In this document: piece by piece, positions 47,469 through 59,700 of the stretch
Numbering within the stretch: the first letter of the stretch is position 1
Layout of the letters: each line of letters begins with the position of its first letter
Assembly (NCBI RefSeq): GCF_963169125.1
Contig: NC_084794.1
Coordinates: 109,840,358 to 109,904,357, forward strand
Reading direction: 5' to 3'
DNA from: Humulus lupulus
Taxonomy: Eukaryota > Streptophyta > Magnoliopsida > Rosales > Cannabaceae
Length of the DNA: 64,000 nt
Notes under the pieces: generated by a model
Databases searched by the model: none
Told to the model about the DNA's origin: nothing
Seen by the model: only the letters and a program-made list of their open reading frames with translations
Program-made: the position numbers and the translations under genes

Positions 47469-49076
47469 TCTTCTTTTGGTCTTTTATTCTTTGTCTTTCT
47501 TTTGTGCCATTGGTGGGGCACCTTGTACTTGACATTTTTTACATATGAAATTTTATGCATTTATGCTTTTTTGTTATGAGTACTCAGCGTATTGATTAAA
47601 ATATTTTATCTCCAATGCTTACTAAGTATATCATCTCATAACCCTCATTGGTTCAGGTATTACTATTATCTGAATACATGCATTTCATATGCCATACTAA
47701 CCTTACTCCTTTACTTTTTTCATGCTGATAACCATGGTAATGTGAGTAGTACGATACTTCACCAAGTATTACGAACAAAATGGTCAGGTCGACCACCCCA
47801 TGGGAGATAGGCCGACCACTCTATAGGGTTGATGGTTTGGCTGAACACCCTATAAAGGACATGGCTAGGAGTCTCCTTACAAATGCCTTTTTTGTTTTTG
47901 TTTTTAGTGCTTTCGGAACACATGTTGAACAAATGTCCTAGAAAAAATTGAGCTTGCTTAGTACTTAGGGTCACGTCGTCATTGCTTCTATATACCCTGA
48001 TCAGTATGTACTATTTTCCCCCCAAGTTATCATGGGTTTAAAAGCCTTAATCACTTGCTACTTGACCATGCATTTCCTCGAGCGTTTAGACACATAATAC
48101 TATTCTTTTCACCCAATGATGCAAAAAGTAAATGATTGTCCCTCATTGGTATTCGGGTGATGGTTTTATACTCAGTAGTAATGATACCTATACATAGATG
48201 CAGATTGTGTAGCAAGTTTCGATTATGATCCACGTATTCTCTCATGTACTCGTTATGATGATTGTAGCCTGAAGTGTCTAAGTTGGACCAATCAGGTCTT
48301 AATGGGCTAATCGAGCCTGTAATGAGTCTTAGATCAAATTATCGATCAGTCCCTCAAGGACCAGATTTGATTATGATCCGATGATGGCGACTGGTCTTCG
48401 GACCAATCTCTTTTTTGATCGTATGGGTCGATAGGTTCCTCAAGAACTAGGATCGATCATGATCAAATAATGGAGACTGGTCCTCAGATGAGTCTCTTTT
48501 GTTGCTTGTATGGGTCGATAGGTTCCTTAAGAACCATGATCACAGGTGATCAAATAATGGTGACTGGTCCTTGGACAAATATCTTTAGTTGATCATATGG
48601 GTTGATAAGTTCCTCAAGAACCAGGATCGAACTTGACCAAATTATTTGGCGACAAGGTCCCAGGATCGTTCTCTCTTGTTGATCATATGGGTCGATAGGT
48701 TCCTCTAGAACTAGGATCGAACATGATCAAATAATTTGGCTACAAGGTCCTAGGACCAATCTCTCTTTTGGATCGTATGGGTCGATAGGCTCCTCAAGAA
48801 CCTAGATCGAACATGATCCATTATGACGACAGGTCCTCGGACCAGTCTCTTGTTTGGTATGGGTTGATAGATCCCTCAAGGACCAGAATCAAACATGATC
48901 TAATGAGGTTGACAGGTCTAATGTGACTAGTCCCTCGTTGACAGAAATGTAAAGAATTAAGCGAAACTTAAGAAATTAAATTAATTCATTCATTGTAAGC
49001 ACAATGGCTATTACATAGATAATTAAAAAATAATACATTTGCAAATTAAAATTTGTGCCGCCGCTGAACAGTTTCA
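47469..49076 (-). repeat. Tat-B 3' UTR with 90-bp minisatellite
   Basis: Single-copy counterpart of the duplicated Tat-A segment. The array at about 48300-48935 has seven or so units (GGTTCCTCAAGAACTAGGATC then GATCAAATAATTTGGC on the plus strand). Between the array and the antisense stop there are no ORFs. Pol (minus) and the antisense gene (plus) converge here, so their transcripts would overlap at their 3' ends. Confidence 0.8.
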
Positions 49077-51905
49077 CTAATAGTACCGGCGGAGGGGTTT
49101 GCCCTTCCAGTAGTTTTTGATTAGTTTTCCATTCAGTCGAGATATCTTGTATGTCCTTGATGGGATCACCTCCTCTACAATGTATGGCCCTTCCCAATTA
49201 TGTCCTAGTATCCCTGCTATAGTGTCCTTAGTGTTGAGGAACACCCTCCTGAGTACTAAGTCTCCAACTTGGAAATTTTGAATTTTCACCCTGGAGTTGA
49301 AGCATCTGGCCACTTTTCGCTGGTGTGCTGCTACTTTGAGACTTGCCTTTCTTTGATTAAATTGAGCGACTCTTTTATTGGTTGATGGTTCCTCCCTTGA
49401 TCGTTTTTCTCTCGTTTATGCGATGGAGGAGTGAGTTCAACTGGCAACATGGCTTCATACCCAAACACCAAAGAGAATGGTGTATGGCATGTTGCTATTT
49501 GAGCCATTGTTCAATGTGACCATAAGACCTCTAGAATTATTTCTGGCTAGGCTCCTTTGGCTTGTTAAAAGGTGTTTCTTTAGAGTGTCTTTGATATTCT
49601 TGTTCACTGCTTCTACTTGACCATTGCCTTGGGGGTGTGCTACTGAGGAAAAGCTCTTTGTGATTCTATGCCTTGTATAAAAGTAGCTGAACATATTATT
49701 GTTGAATTGAGTCCCATTGTCCGAGACTATCTTCTTCGGTAGTCCAAATTGACACATGATATTCTTCACCATAAAGTTTTAGACTTTCTTTGGTGAAGTA
49801 GTCTACAGCTACAACAACAAATTGGATTCCTCCCCTTCCTATGGGTAGCTTCTGGATTAGGTAGATTCCCCATATAGAGAAGGGCCAAGGGCTTTGCATT
49901 TGTGTTAATTCATTAGGTATTGCCCAGGGTATCTTGGAGAACATCTGACACTTGTGGCATCTTATGACATACTCCATCCAGTCTTCATTCACCGTTGGTG
50001 TGAAGTATCCTTGCCTTAAGATTTTCTTTGATAGGCTCTGCCCCCCGGCATGATCTCCACAAAATCCCTCGCGTACCTCGATCATTAACAACTTTGTCTG
50101 GTCTGGTGTAACGCACCTTAGCAGTGGTAGTGAGTACCCTCGTCGGTACAGGACCCCTTCGAATATCATATATCTTGCAGCTTGTCTCACCAATTTCCTT
50201 GCCTTGTTCCGATCACTGGGTACTACTCCTTGGTTGAGATAGTTAATAATAGGGGTCATCCATGTATCTCCTAACTCAATAGGTAGTGCTTCATGCTCAG
50301 TTATGCTTCTTTACACCAAGTATTCGACGGGAACGACATTCAGGATGTCCGTGTCTTTGGCACGAGCAAGCTTGGATAAGGCATTAGCATTGGCATTCCG
50401 CTCCCTCGAGACTTGTGTAATCGAGTATCTCTTAAATTGTGCCAACATGTCGTTCACCTTGTTCATGTATTACACCATCCTAAGTCCCTTTACTTGATAC
50501 TTCCCCAGTATCTGGTACACTATTAGTTGGGAATCGCTGAATATCTCCAGAGATTGTGCATGCACATCCTGAGATAAGCATAATTCTGCTAGCAATGCCC
50601 CGTACTCAGCCTCATTTTTTGAAGCGTTGAGTCCAAATTTGAGAGCATAGTGGATTCGTTGATTCTCTAGAGTGATCAATATTATTCCTATGCCTAAGTT
50701 GTGTTCATTGGATGCTCCATAAACATATAACTTCCATACGGGAGTATCTCCTTCCTTCTTGGTATCTCCATTCTTCGATCGGTGGGAAGAGTCTTCAAGG
50801 TTGGTTCCCTCGGCTATGAAGTCCTCCTATGCTTGTCCTTTTATCGCCGTCCTTGGATGATAAGTGATATCAAACTTCCCTAACTCCACCGCCCATTTGA
50901 GTAACCGTCCCCAGGCCTCTGGCTTCTGAAGAAATTGTCATAGCGGTTGATCGGTTAGGACTCGGATCGAGTGAGCTTGGAAGTATGACGCAGCTTCCGA
51001 GAGGTGATTACTAAATAATAGGCTAGCTATTCAAGAGGGGGATACCTAGACTCCGCACCTACTAGCCCTTTACTAATATAGTACATAGGGTGTTGTACCT
51101 TGTTCTCTTCTTTCACCAAAGTAGCTCTGATTGCATGCTCGGTGATTGCCAAATAGATGAATAACACTTCACCATCTACTAGCTTCGCTAGGATGAGAGG
51201 TTGAGCGAGATGCTCCTTCAAGGATTGTAAAGCATTTTCTCATTCCTCGGTCAATTGGATCTTCTTGCTGCCCCTCAGTAAGTTAAACAAGGGGACACAC
51301 TTTTCCGTAGACTTCAATATGAACCTATTGAGGGTAGCTACTCTCCCTGTTAAGCTTTTCACTTCTTTGATTGTGGTAGGTGACTTCATGTCGATCAATG
51401 CTTTGATCTTCTCGGGGTTATCCTTGATTCCATGTGAATTGACTATGTATCCAAGGAACTTACCAAAACCAACTCCAAACGAGCACTTGAGAGGATTTAA
51501 CTTCATGCGATACTTTCTAGGTATTGCAAAGCATTCCTCCAAGTCTAGAACATACCATCCTGCTTCTTCGGACTTGACCAACATGTCATCGACATATACC
51601 TCCATATTTTTGTCGATCAAGTCTCGGAGCATGCCATAAACTAAACGCTGGTAGGTTGCTCCTGTGTTCTTCAAGCCGAATGGCATTACCTTATAACAGT
51701 ACAATCCCTTGTCTATTTGGAAGTTGGTATGTTCCTCATCGGGAGGGTGCATACTTATCTGATTATACCCAGAATATGCATCCATAAATGAGAGTATTTC
51801 ATGACCTGCAGTTGCATCAACAAGTTGGTCTATTCTGGGTAGTGGGAAGCAGTCTTTGGGGCAGGCCTTGTTAAGATCTGTGAAGTCCATGCATGTCCTC
51901 CACTT
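49077..51905 (-). pseudogene. Tat-B pol: RT (from block 2), RNase H, integrase
   Basis: The minus strand starts at the Athila TSD with GKWRTCMDFTDLNKACPKD. RT: SFMDAYSGYNQISMH, KVMPFGLKNTGATYQ, catalytic YVDD at residue 99 of the 51890 ORF, FLGYIVNSHGI. First RNase H region at 51027-51221 (SKGLVGAESRYPPLE). Second, archaeal-type RNase H typical of Tat at 50470-50679 (NEAEYGALLAELCL, FSDSQLIV). Integrase: HHCC region with CHKCQMF (about 49950), DNGTQFNN (about 49710) and NGQVEAVNK (about 49600). C-terminus ends KLIKNYWKGKPLRRYY at 49077. At least two frameshifts and several stops. Confidence 0.85.
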
Positions 51906-51910
51906 CCCAT

Positions 51911-53306
51911 TGATAAACGAGTTGTAGGTTCATTTACAGTCTAATTTTTAGGAAGTTTTTTATTAGTATAGGACTACTTTATTGCAGAATTATGCTCGTT
52001 TGTTCATTGTTTAGGATTTTTGATGCTAAGTTGGTGAAAAGAGTGGAATGAAGTGAAAGTGGACGAAAATGGAGTTATTTTGGAGAAAATCGAGTCATTC
52101 GGGAGAAATAGGTCTGAGTGTTGAATCAGTTAATAATGCTACAACGCTATCAAAGTGGCACTACAACGCTAGAAATGAGACATTTAAAGCTTTTGAATTT
52201 GTTAATAGCGCCCCAGTGCTACAAAACAAGCGGTACAACGCCACCAGGATTTGAAGATTGGCTCTACGACACTACATTACTGGTGCTACAGTGCTAGAAA
52301 AACAATTTCTGAGGCAATTTGGCACTGACAATAGCGCCACAGCGCCTAAGACCTAGCGCTACAGTGCTATCGACGCAATTTTGAGATTTTTAGCCACTTT
52401 TTGAAGGAAAAAATAGTCTTTTCACTTGGGAGCATTGGAAAACTATTTAAGGGACATTATTCTGCGAATTAAGCATGTAGTGTTCATTTTATAAACCCTA
52501 GATTTAGAAAAGGCTGTTGTAATTAGATTTCTTTTTCTCGTTTAGGACTTTCTAGATTTCTTCTTCATCTAAATTTTTTAGGTTATTTTCTATGAATAAT
52601 TATTTGAATTTTATTTTCATTATGTTAGCTATGAACTAAATCTTTTATCTAGGGATTAATGTAGTCACTTGAATTTCAATTTAATTTTATTATGATGTTC
52701 TATTGATACTTCTTCTCTATTCTAATCTATATGATGTTTGTTTAATGCTAGTAAATACTTGATTAATATTTACTTGATTTAATGGTTTTGATTCAAAATT
52801 CAAAAGATGAGAATTAAATATGCTATCATTATATAGACATAGGTTGCATATTGGACGAAAGTACCTGTATGACTTGTGTAGTAATTAGGCTTCCATGCTT
52901 AATGCCTTCTATATGTTTAAGTTTATCACAGAGATGTAGAAAACCTGCATATAGGCTGAGATCTTATATCTTGAAAAAGAATAGGAATCGATTATGTTAA
53001 CCTGCTATTAGAATAGGAAGAAGAGATCTAAATTTGATTAGTAAAATTAATAGAATGAAAAGTTGATGAAATTAATTCCTAGGCTTTTTATGATTGATTT
53101 TTAATTCGTTAAATTTATTATTCTGTTTCCAGTTATTTAAATTAAGTTTATAGTTTAGACTTATTCATCTTAATTTTAATCAACAAATAGAATTTGAAAA
53201 GCAATTAATTATAATTGGTTAATAGTCTCTGTGGGACGATCTCTGTTCTTACAGACTTTAGTACTTGACACGACTACGTACACTTGCGTACAGAATTTAC
53301 AGATCA
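51911..53306 (+). repeat. Athila-B 5' LTR (1396 bp)
   Basis: TGATAAACGAG at the start and TTTACAGATCA at the end. An array of AGCGCTAC-type words (GCTACAACGCTA, TAGCGCCACAGCGCC, TAGCGCTACAGTGCTA) fills 52130-52370. A TATA-like CTATTTAAGGG follows at 52443-52453. The 3' half is A+T-rich and shared with Athila-A. Confidence 0.9.
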
Positions 53307-53312
53307 AGTTTT

Positions 53313-53331
53313 TGGCGCCGTTGCTGGGGAC
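53313..53331 (+). promoter_or_regulatory. Primer-binding site, Asp tRNA
   Basis: TGGCGCCGTTGCTGGGGAC, 6 bases after the LTR. It complements the 3' end of plant tRNA-Asp, the standard Athila primer, and supports the lineage call. Confidence 0.88.
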
Positions 53332-53439
53332 TAATAATCAATATCAATTATAATTGTTTGTTAATCTACTTTGGTTTTCATTTAATGTTTTCTAAATTGG
53401 GTTGCTTTTAAATTTCTCAATTTCTTGTGACCTATTTTT

Positions 53440-54870
53440 ATGCGATGTAAGGGTTCGAAAATACTAGTACCTATTGATCTTGAGATTGAAAAGACCTGCA
53501 AAAGAGAAGGAAAACATAAAAGACTCGAAAAGATGGCCCAGAACGTCAATAATGTTGCTAATAATCTGAATCAGGGTAATGCGAGGAACGCTGCAGGTGA
53601 GGCAGACTTACCTCTGAGGGACTATGTACTCCCTACTAATACAGGAGTACATTCTAGTATTCGCCCACCTACTTTGGAGGTGAACAATTTTGAGATCAAG
53701 CCCTCAATAATTCAAATGGTTCAAAATTGTGTTCAGTTTGGGGGGCTACCTAATGAGGATCCGAACCTCCATATTACCAACTTTTTGGAGTTATGTGATA
53801 CTTTCAAAATGAACGAAGTTAGTAATGATGCAATTCATTTGAGGCTATTTCCATTTTCATTGAGAGACAGGGCTAAAAGTTGGTTGATTTTGCTACATGC
53901 CAATTCCATTCTGACATGGGAAGATCTTGCTAAAAAATTTCTCGCTAAGTATTTCCCTCCTGCTAAATCGGCACAGATTAGAGGTGAAATAAATAATTTT
54001 TGTCAATTTGAGGGGGAATCATTATATGACGCTTGGGAGAGGTTTAAAGAGCTGCTGTGAAAATGTCCACATCATGGTATAGTGAATTGGATGTTGGTGC
54101 ACACTTTCTACAATGGACTGAGGGGAAACACAAGAAGTATCATAGATGCAGCCGCATGTGGAGCATTTATGAGCAAAAGCGTTAATGAAGCTTACGAGCT
54201 TTTAGTGGAGATGGCCATGAATAATTATAATTGGCCATCTGAGCGAGAAAAAAAGAAGGTGGCAGGAGTTCTAGAAGTCGATCCTATTGCTATGATCACT
54301 ACTCAAATTGCTTCGCTAACGAAACAAATACAACAACAAAACAACACTTCAACTTAAGTGATGCAACTACAACTCGCTCCAATCAGTTGTGACACATGTG
54401 GAGGCCCTCATCCCTTTTAGCAATGTCCAGTGATGATTTCTTATTCGGTTGATGATATTCCACTTGAACAGGTTCAAGCCATAGGCAATTTCCCAAGGCA
54501 ACATAATAATAACCCATACCCTAACAACTATACTCCAGCATACAAGAACCATCCTAATTTGTCATGGAGTAATAATCAAGGGCACCAACCACAGTACCAT
54601 CCAAACCCACCTCAATATCCTCCACATAGACCATCTTATGGGCTAAACCCAAGGCCCTTTTATGATACTCAAAGGCCACAAATGCCGCCACATCAACAAC
54701 CACCACCTCACATGACTAAACCAGAGGTATCTGCTGATTCATTGAGCCAATTTATGACAGAAACCAGATCCTCCATTCGGAGCTTAGAAACACAAGTTTG
54801 CCAACTTGCATAGTTAATGGCGGATCGTAATAAAGGGGCTTTACCTAGCTTAACTGTGGTGAATCCAAAC
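53440..54870 (+). pseudogene. Athila-B gag
   Basis: One reading frame with in-frame stops near 54058, 54355, 54418 and 54811. Blocks: [90 protein letters not shown], all typical of Athila capsid. A zinc-knuckle-like CDTCGGPHPF then a stop then QC lies at about 54389-54425, followed by a Pro/Tyr/Gln-rich tail (54520-54720). The ATG at 53440 is the first in frame; the true start may be MAQNVNN at 53533. The gene ends in a TLRSG motif, after which protease should follow but is missing. Confidence 0.85.
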
Positions 54871-55012
54871 GAGCAATGTCAAGCTGTCACTTTGAGGAGT
54901 GGGATTAACAGTAGTCAAAAATAAGAATAATGAGTTAATTCCAACTCGTACAGTGACGGGGTGGTGAATTCGTATTGAGTACAAAAAGCAAAATAAAGAA
55001 ACAAGGAAGTAT

Positions 55013-57433
55013 CACTTCCCACTGCCTTTCATTGATCAAATGCGTGATAGACTGTCGGGCCATCACTTCTATTATTTTTTAGATGGGTATTCTGGTTATC
55101 ACCAAATACCTATTGCTCCCGAAGATCAAGAGAAAACAACTTTTGCTTGTCCTTATGGCACGTTTGCTTTTCGTAGAATGCCATTTGGTTTATGCAATGT
55201 TCCTGCTACTTTTCAGAGATGCATGATGTCATTATTGTCTGATATGGTGGAGAAGAGCATTGAAATATTTATGGATGATTTGTCGGTCTTTGGCCCATCA
55301 TTTGATATGTGTCTACATAATTTGGAGAATGTGTCAAAGAGATGTGAAGAATCTAATTTGGTCCTGAATTGGGAAAAATGTCACTTTATGGTGAGAGAAG
55401 GAATTGTTTTGGGCCATAAGATTTAGAGCAAAGGCATAGAAGTAGATCGTGCGAAGGTTTCAATTATTGAGAACTTGCCTCCTCCAATTTCAGTTAAGGG
55501 TGTTCAGAGTTTTCTTGGTCACGCTGGATATTATAGGAGATTTAGTAAAGATTTCTCTAAGATTTCTAAACCTCTTTCTGCACTATTAATGAATGGAGTA
55601 CAGTTTAATTTTGATGCTGATTGTCAAAGAGCCTTCAATACTTTGAAAGAGAAATTGATCACTGCACCGATTGTGGTACCACCAAATTGGGAATTTCCCT
55701 TTGAATTGATGTGTGATGCGAGTGATTATGCAGTTGGAGCAGTTCTGAGGCAGTGAGTTGACAAGGTTTTTCGAACAATTTATTATGCTAGTAGGACCTT
55801 GAATGATGCTCAATTAAACTATGCATCTACTGAGAAGGAACTGCTTGCAATTTTGTTTGCGTTTGATAAGTTCAGACCATACTTAATTGGTAATAAGGTT
55901 ATAGTCTACACATACCATTCTACTATTAAGTACCTTATGACCAAGAAGGATGCCAAACCTCACTTGATTCGATGGGTCCTATTATTGCAACAGTTTGATA
56001 TGGATATTCGTGACAAAAAAGGGACAGAAAATTTAGTTGCAGACCATCTATCTAGATTGGAATTAGAAGAAGATCCTAATAAAGAAAATGTACAAATTGA
56101 TGACAACTTTCCAGATGAATAGTTATATTTGATTGATGGAGAAGAAAAGCTACCGTGGTTTGCGGATTATGTTAATTATTTGGTAGCGAAGGTTGTGCCT
56201 CCTAACATGTCAAGGCAGCAACTTAAAAAGCTATATTCGGAAGTTAAGCATTATTATTGGGATGAGCCTATTCTTTTTCGTCATTGTGCTGACCAAGTGA
56301 TTAGAAGATGTGTCCTAGAAGAAGAAATGATTTCCATTCTTACTCATTGTCATACTTTGCATTATGGCGGTCATTTCGAAGGAACAAGAATAGCAGCAAA
56401 AGTCCTGCAATGTGGGTTTTATTGGCCTACATTATTTAAAGATACTAATGTCGTTATCAGGAGTTATGATCGTTGTCAAAGAACCGGTAATATATCAAGA
56501 AGATATCAAATGCCAATGATTGGTATTTTGGCAGTTGAGTTCTTTGATGTGAGGGGAATGGACTTTATGGGACCTTTTCCATCATCTTATATTAATAAGC
56601 ACATTATGCTTGCGGTGGATTATGTTTCTAAATGGGTAGAGGCTGTAGCAACTCCTATTTGTGATGGTAAAAAGGTACTATTCCTTCACAAAATTATTTT
56701 TACCCGGTTCGGTACTCCAAGAGAAATTATTAGTGATAGAAGGAGTCATTTTTGCAACAAGTCCTTTACTGCTCTCTGTGCTCGTTACAGATTTCATCAT
56801 CAAAAGGCGTTTTTCTACCATCCACTTGCAAATGGTCAAGCTGAAGTGTCAAATCGGGAGATTAAAAGCATCTTGAAAAAGGCTGTAAATACATCAAGGA
56901 AGGATTGGTCAAAAAAGCTTGATGATTCACTTTGGGCTTATCGCACAGCATTCGAAAATCCAATCGATATGTCACCATATGGATTGGTGTTTGGTAAGGT
57001 GTGTCATTTACCGGTGGAACTTGAGCATAGAGCTTACTGGGTTGTGAAAAAGTTAAACATTGATCTCTTTATGGCAGGACAAAATAGGCTTATGGAGTTG
57101 AATGAGCTCGATGAATTCTGAAATGAAGCTTATAAGAATGCGAGGATTTTTAAAGATAAGTCAAAGGACTTTCATGATAAGCGGATACTTAGGAAGGATT
57201 TTCAACCGGGAGACAAAGTACTGCTATTCAATTCTAGACTTAAGCTTTTCCCTGGTAAATTGAAGTCGAGATGGTCAGGACCATACACAGTAGTTGCTTC
57301 ATTTCCATATGGAGCAATGAAAATTCATAGTGAGAAAACGGGACACTTTAAGGTGAATGGTCAGAGATTGAAGCATTATTTGGAAGGCCTGGTGGAAAAA
57401 TGCAAGTCTGTGGTGATTATGGAACCACTCTGA
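55013..57433 (+). pseudogene. Athila-B pol: RT, RNase H, integrase (four stops)
   Basis: A single frame from HFPLPFIDQM to the end, interrupted by stops at 55424, 55754, 56120 and 57119. RT: HFYYFLDGYSGYHQIPIAPE, FRRMPFGLCNVPATFQ, catalytic FMDD (about 55270). RNase [30 protein letters not shown]; the family's third catalytic block TDH reads TYH, so one acidic residue is lost. Integrase: HHCC region near 56345-56475, first Asp in RGMDFMGPF, second in SDRRSHF (family SDGGSHF), Glu in NGQAEVSNREIKSIL. C-terminus SRWSGPYTVVASFPYGA. RT lacks its first blocks because of the deletion upstream. Confidence 0.88.
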
Positions 57434-58412
57434 ATTGAATAAAAACAAGAGTCCGAGTAAAAGACGTTAAAGACAGTGCTCTTAGGAGGCATTCCTATAT
57501 TTATTTTTATTTTGTTTGGAACAATGTTTTAGGGAATTTATGTTTTAGTTATTTTTAGTTTTAATTAGGAAAAATTTTGACGTAATTTATAAACCATGAA
57601 AAACGCAATGATTTTACAAGAAAACGCTTAAAAAAATTTATTTTCGAAGTTGTAGTACTACAGCACTAGCCAAGTCGCGCTACGACGCTACTTCCAGAGC
57701 CCACATGTTTTCTAAATAGAAAAGCAGTGCTACAACGCTATGAATGTGGCGCTACAACGCTCTTTCCAGAACTGAAATTGGCCATATTGCCTAGGTGGCG
57801 CTACAACGCTATATAAACAGCGCTACAACACTCTAAAGGCTCAGATTTTTTTACAAAAAAAAGGCTGGGTTTTGAATTTTTTCCCCAAACCCTCATTTCT
57901 TCTTCCCCCATTCTGTTTTCTTTCTATTCCAATACCCCAAAACCACCATCTATCCTCCATTAAAGACTCCTTCAAGAAATCCCACCATATTTTCCATCTT
58001 TCTTCATTTTTTTTCTTTTCTCAGCCATTTTTCCCATTGATCCAATTCTTTCCACCAAAACCAATTTCAAAATCAAATTTTATGAACCCTAAAAATCAAA
58101 GTTTCAAATTTCTTGAAGAAAGTTCAAATTTTCAAGGGGTTTTGGTCATTCAAGCACGCGGAAGGCCATTTCAAAGGCTATAAGTGTTTTCACTCATTTT
58201 AATTTCAAGAATCTCCCACATTAGGGGTTCGGTTCAAATGTTGCTTGTCTTTGGGTAGAAATTTCTTTTTGCTGCTGTGATTTGTAGTATTCGGGTATTT
58301 TGTTCTGTGATATTGGATTTATAGGGTGATTTTGAGGAAGGAAAGTATATAATTTAAGGGGAGGTGCTGCCGAATTTTTTTTGGGTTTTGTGTTGTTGAG
58401 AGCACAAACACT
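57434..58412 (+). promoter_or_regulatory. Pol-env intergenic region with CpG-word array and internal TATA
   Basis: 57640-57840 repeats the AGCGCTAC words of the LTR (GCGCTACGACGCTA, GTGGCGCTACAACGCT, CAGCGCTACAACAC). A TATATAAAC box sits inside it at 57810-57818. A CT-rich leader without obvious coding follows (57880-58080), then the env-like ATG at 58413. The LTR has the same order: words, then TATA. This suggests a separate promoter for the env-like gene; it is an inference. Confidence 0.45.
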
Positions 58413-59700
58413 ATGGCTCCTAAAAGTAAGGATAGGAAGTCTAAGGATAAAGGTAAAGGCCAAGCTTCTGCATTTCAACAAAGGGAGGACACACCAAAGT
58501 AGAAGTTTGATGAAACAAGGTTTATAAATTTTTCAGCTCAAGAATGGTATGAGAAGTTTGTGAGAAAAACGTTGATTCCTGAAAGAGAAGTTGAATTTCA
58601 ATCTGAACCATTTGATCATCAAATTTTTGAGTTGGTTAGAGCTAATCTAGCAGCTTAGAAGTGGGACAAATTTGTTACTAAATTGGCTCAGGCGAATATA
58701 TCATTGGTTTATGAGTTCTATGATAATTCAAAGGCTAAATACAATGATAAAGTATTTGTTAGAGGCAAGCGAATGCCTTTCACAGCTGAATCAATTTATA
58801 AGGTGTTTAATGTGCCGCATATCAAAGAGCAAGAGGCGAAATATTCATGATTTTTGAAAGGATACGTAGATTATGCTGCTGTGGCTGAGAAGTTATGTTT
58901 TGAAGGTGCTCCATGGAATTTATCTGGTTCCTTACCCAAGAGTATTGCTTCATGTCAGTTGAATATTGAGGCCAGATTCTGGGCTTTCTTTGTATGTGCT
59001 CGATTTATGTCGGTGAGTCATGTGTCTGACATGACTAAGGAATGAGTACTTTTGATGTATGCGCTAATGACATGTATGACTGTCAACGTGGGCTCGTGGA
59101 TTAAAGAGAACATTGAGTACATTGAAAAGGCATACCACTGGAGGTTTGGGCCATGGGTCTGTAATCACTATGTTATGCTACAAAGCTGGAGTGCTCGAGT
59201 TTGTCACCTATATTTATCAGTCATTGCAGTAACCTTTGTTTATTACTTTCATGAAGGATTATCCCGCACCTTCCCTTTATGTGCCATAGACGAGGAAGAA
59301 AGGTAAACGCCGTGTTGAAGCTGAGGCGGAAGAAGATGCTGAACCGGTGTTGCTGGGGGGTAGTACTAACCCTAGAATGCAGAACGTCAATGATAAGTTG
59401 GATTATCTTGTCCAACAAAATCAATACATCGTTCAACAACATCATATGATGAATCAATACATGGGACAACGGTACGAGTACGAAGTCAACCATGCGGCTC
59501 GCTTAAATAACTTAGTGAGTCGATGGTCTTTAAATGAGGCAGATCAGAATTATTTTGCTCCACCACCACCATATCCACTGTATTCTCCGTTTTTCTCTCC
59601 ACCTCCGCCTCAGCCATTTGCTGGATTTCAAGAACCATAACTTCTGCCGTCTCAACCTTTTGAGGGACCTTCGTCCCAGCCTCCACAACCGCCATATTGA
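58413..59700 (+). pseudogene. Athila-B env-like third ORF ('putative plant transposon protein')
   Basis: Starts MAPKSKDRKSKDKGKGQ, a basic N-terminus, then FINFSAQEWYEKFVRKTLIP, FVRGKRMPFTAESIYKVFNV, EKLCFEGAPWNLSGSLP, NIEARFWAFFVCARFM, and ends in a Gln/Tyr-rich part (QQNQYIVQQHHMMNQYM) and a Pro-rich tail (FAPPPPYPLYSPFF). This corresponds to the third ORF of Athila, positioned like env but without proven envelope function. Stops near 58500, 58656, 58848 and 59043 and a shift near 59310 kill it. No clear membrane segment is visible. Confidence 0.7.

Noticed and set aside
55013..57433. Endogenous pararetrovirus (caulimovirid) pol
   Set aside because: An integrase, LTRs, a tRNA-Asp primer site and a TSD are present, all typical of Athila and absent from caulimovirids.
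57872..58183. 103-codon Pro/Phe/Ser-rich ORF upstream of the env-like gene
   Set aside because: It translates a CT-rich leader; codon content reflects pyrimidine bias and no homologous block is recognised.
58413..59700. Reading the third ORF as a genuine viral envelope gene or endogenous virus
   Set aside because: Position matches Athila env-like genes, but no signal peptide, membrane anchor or fusion features are visible, so only the neutral name is supported.
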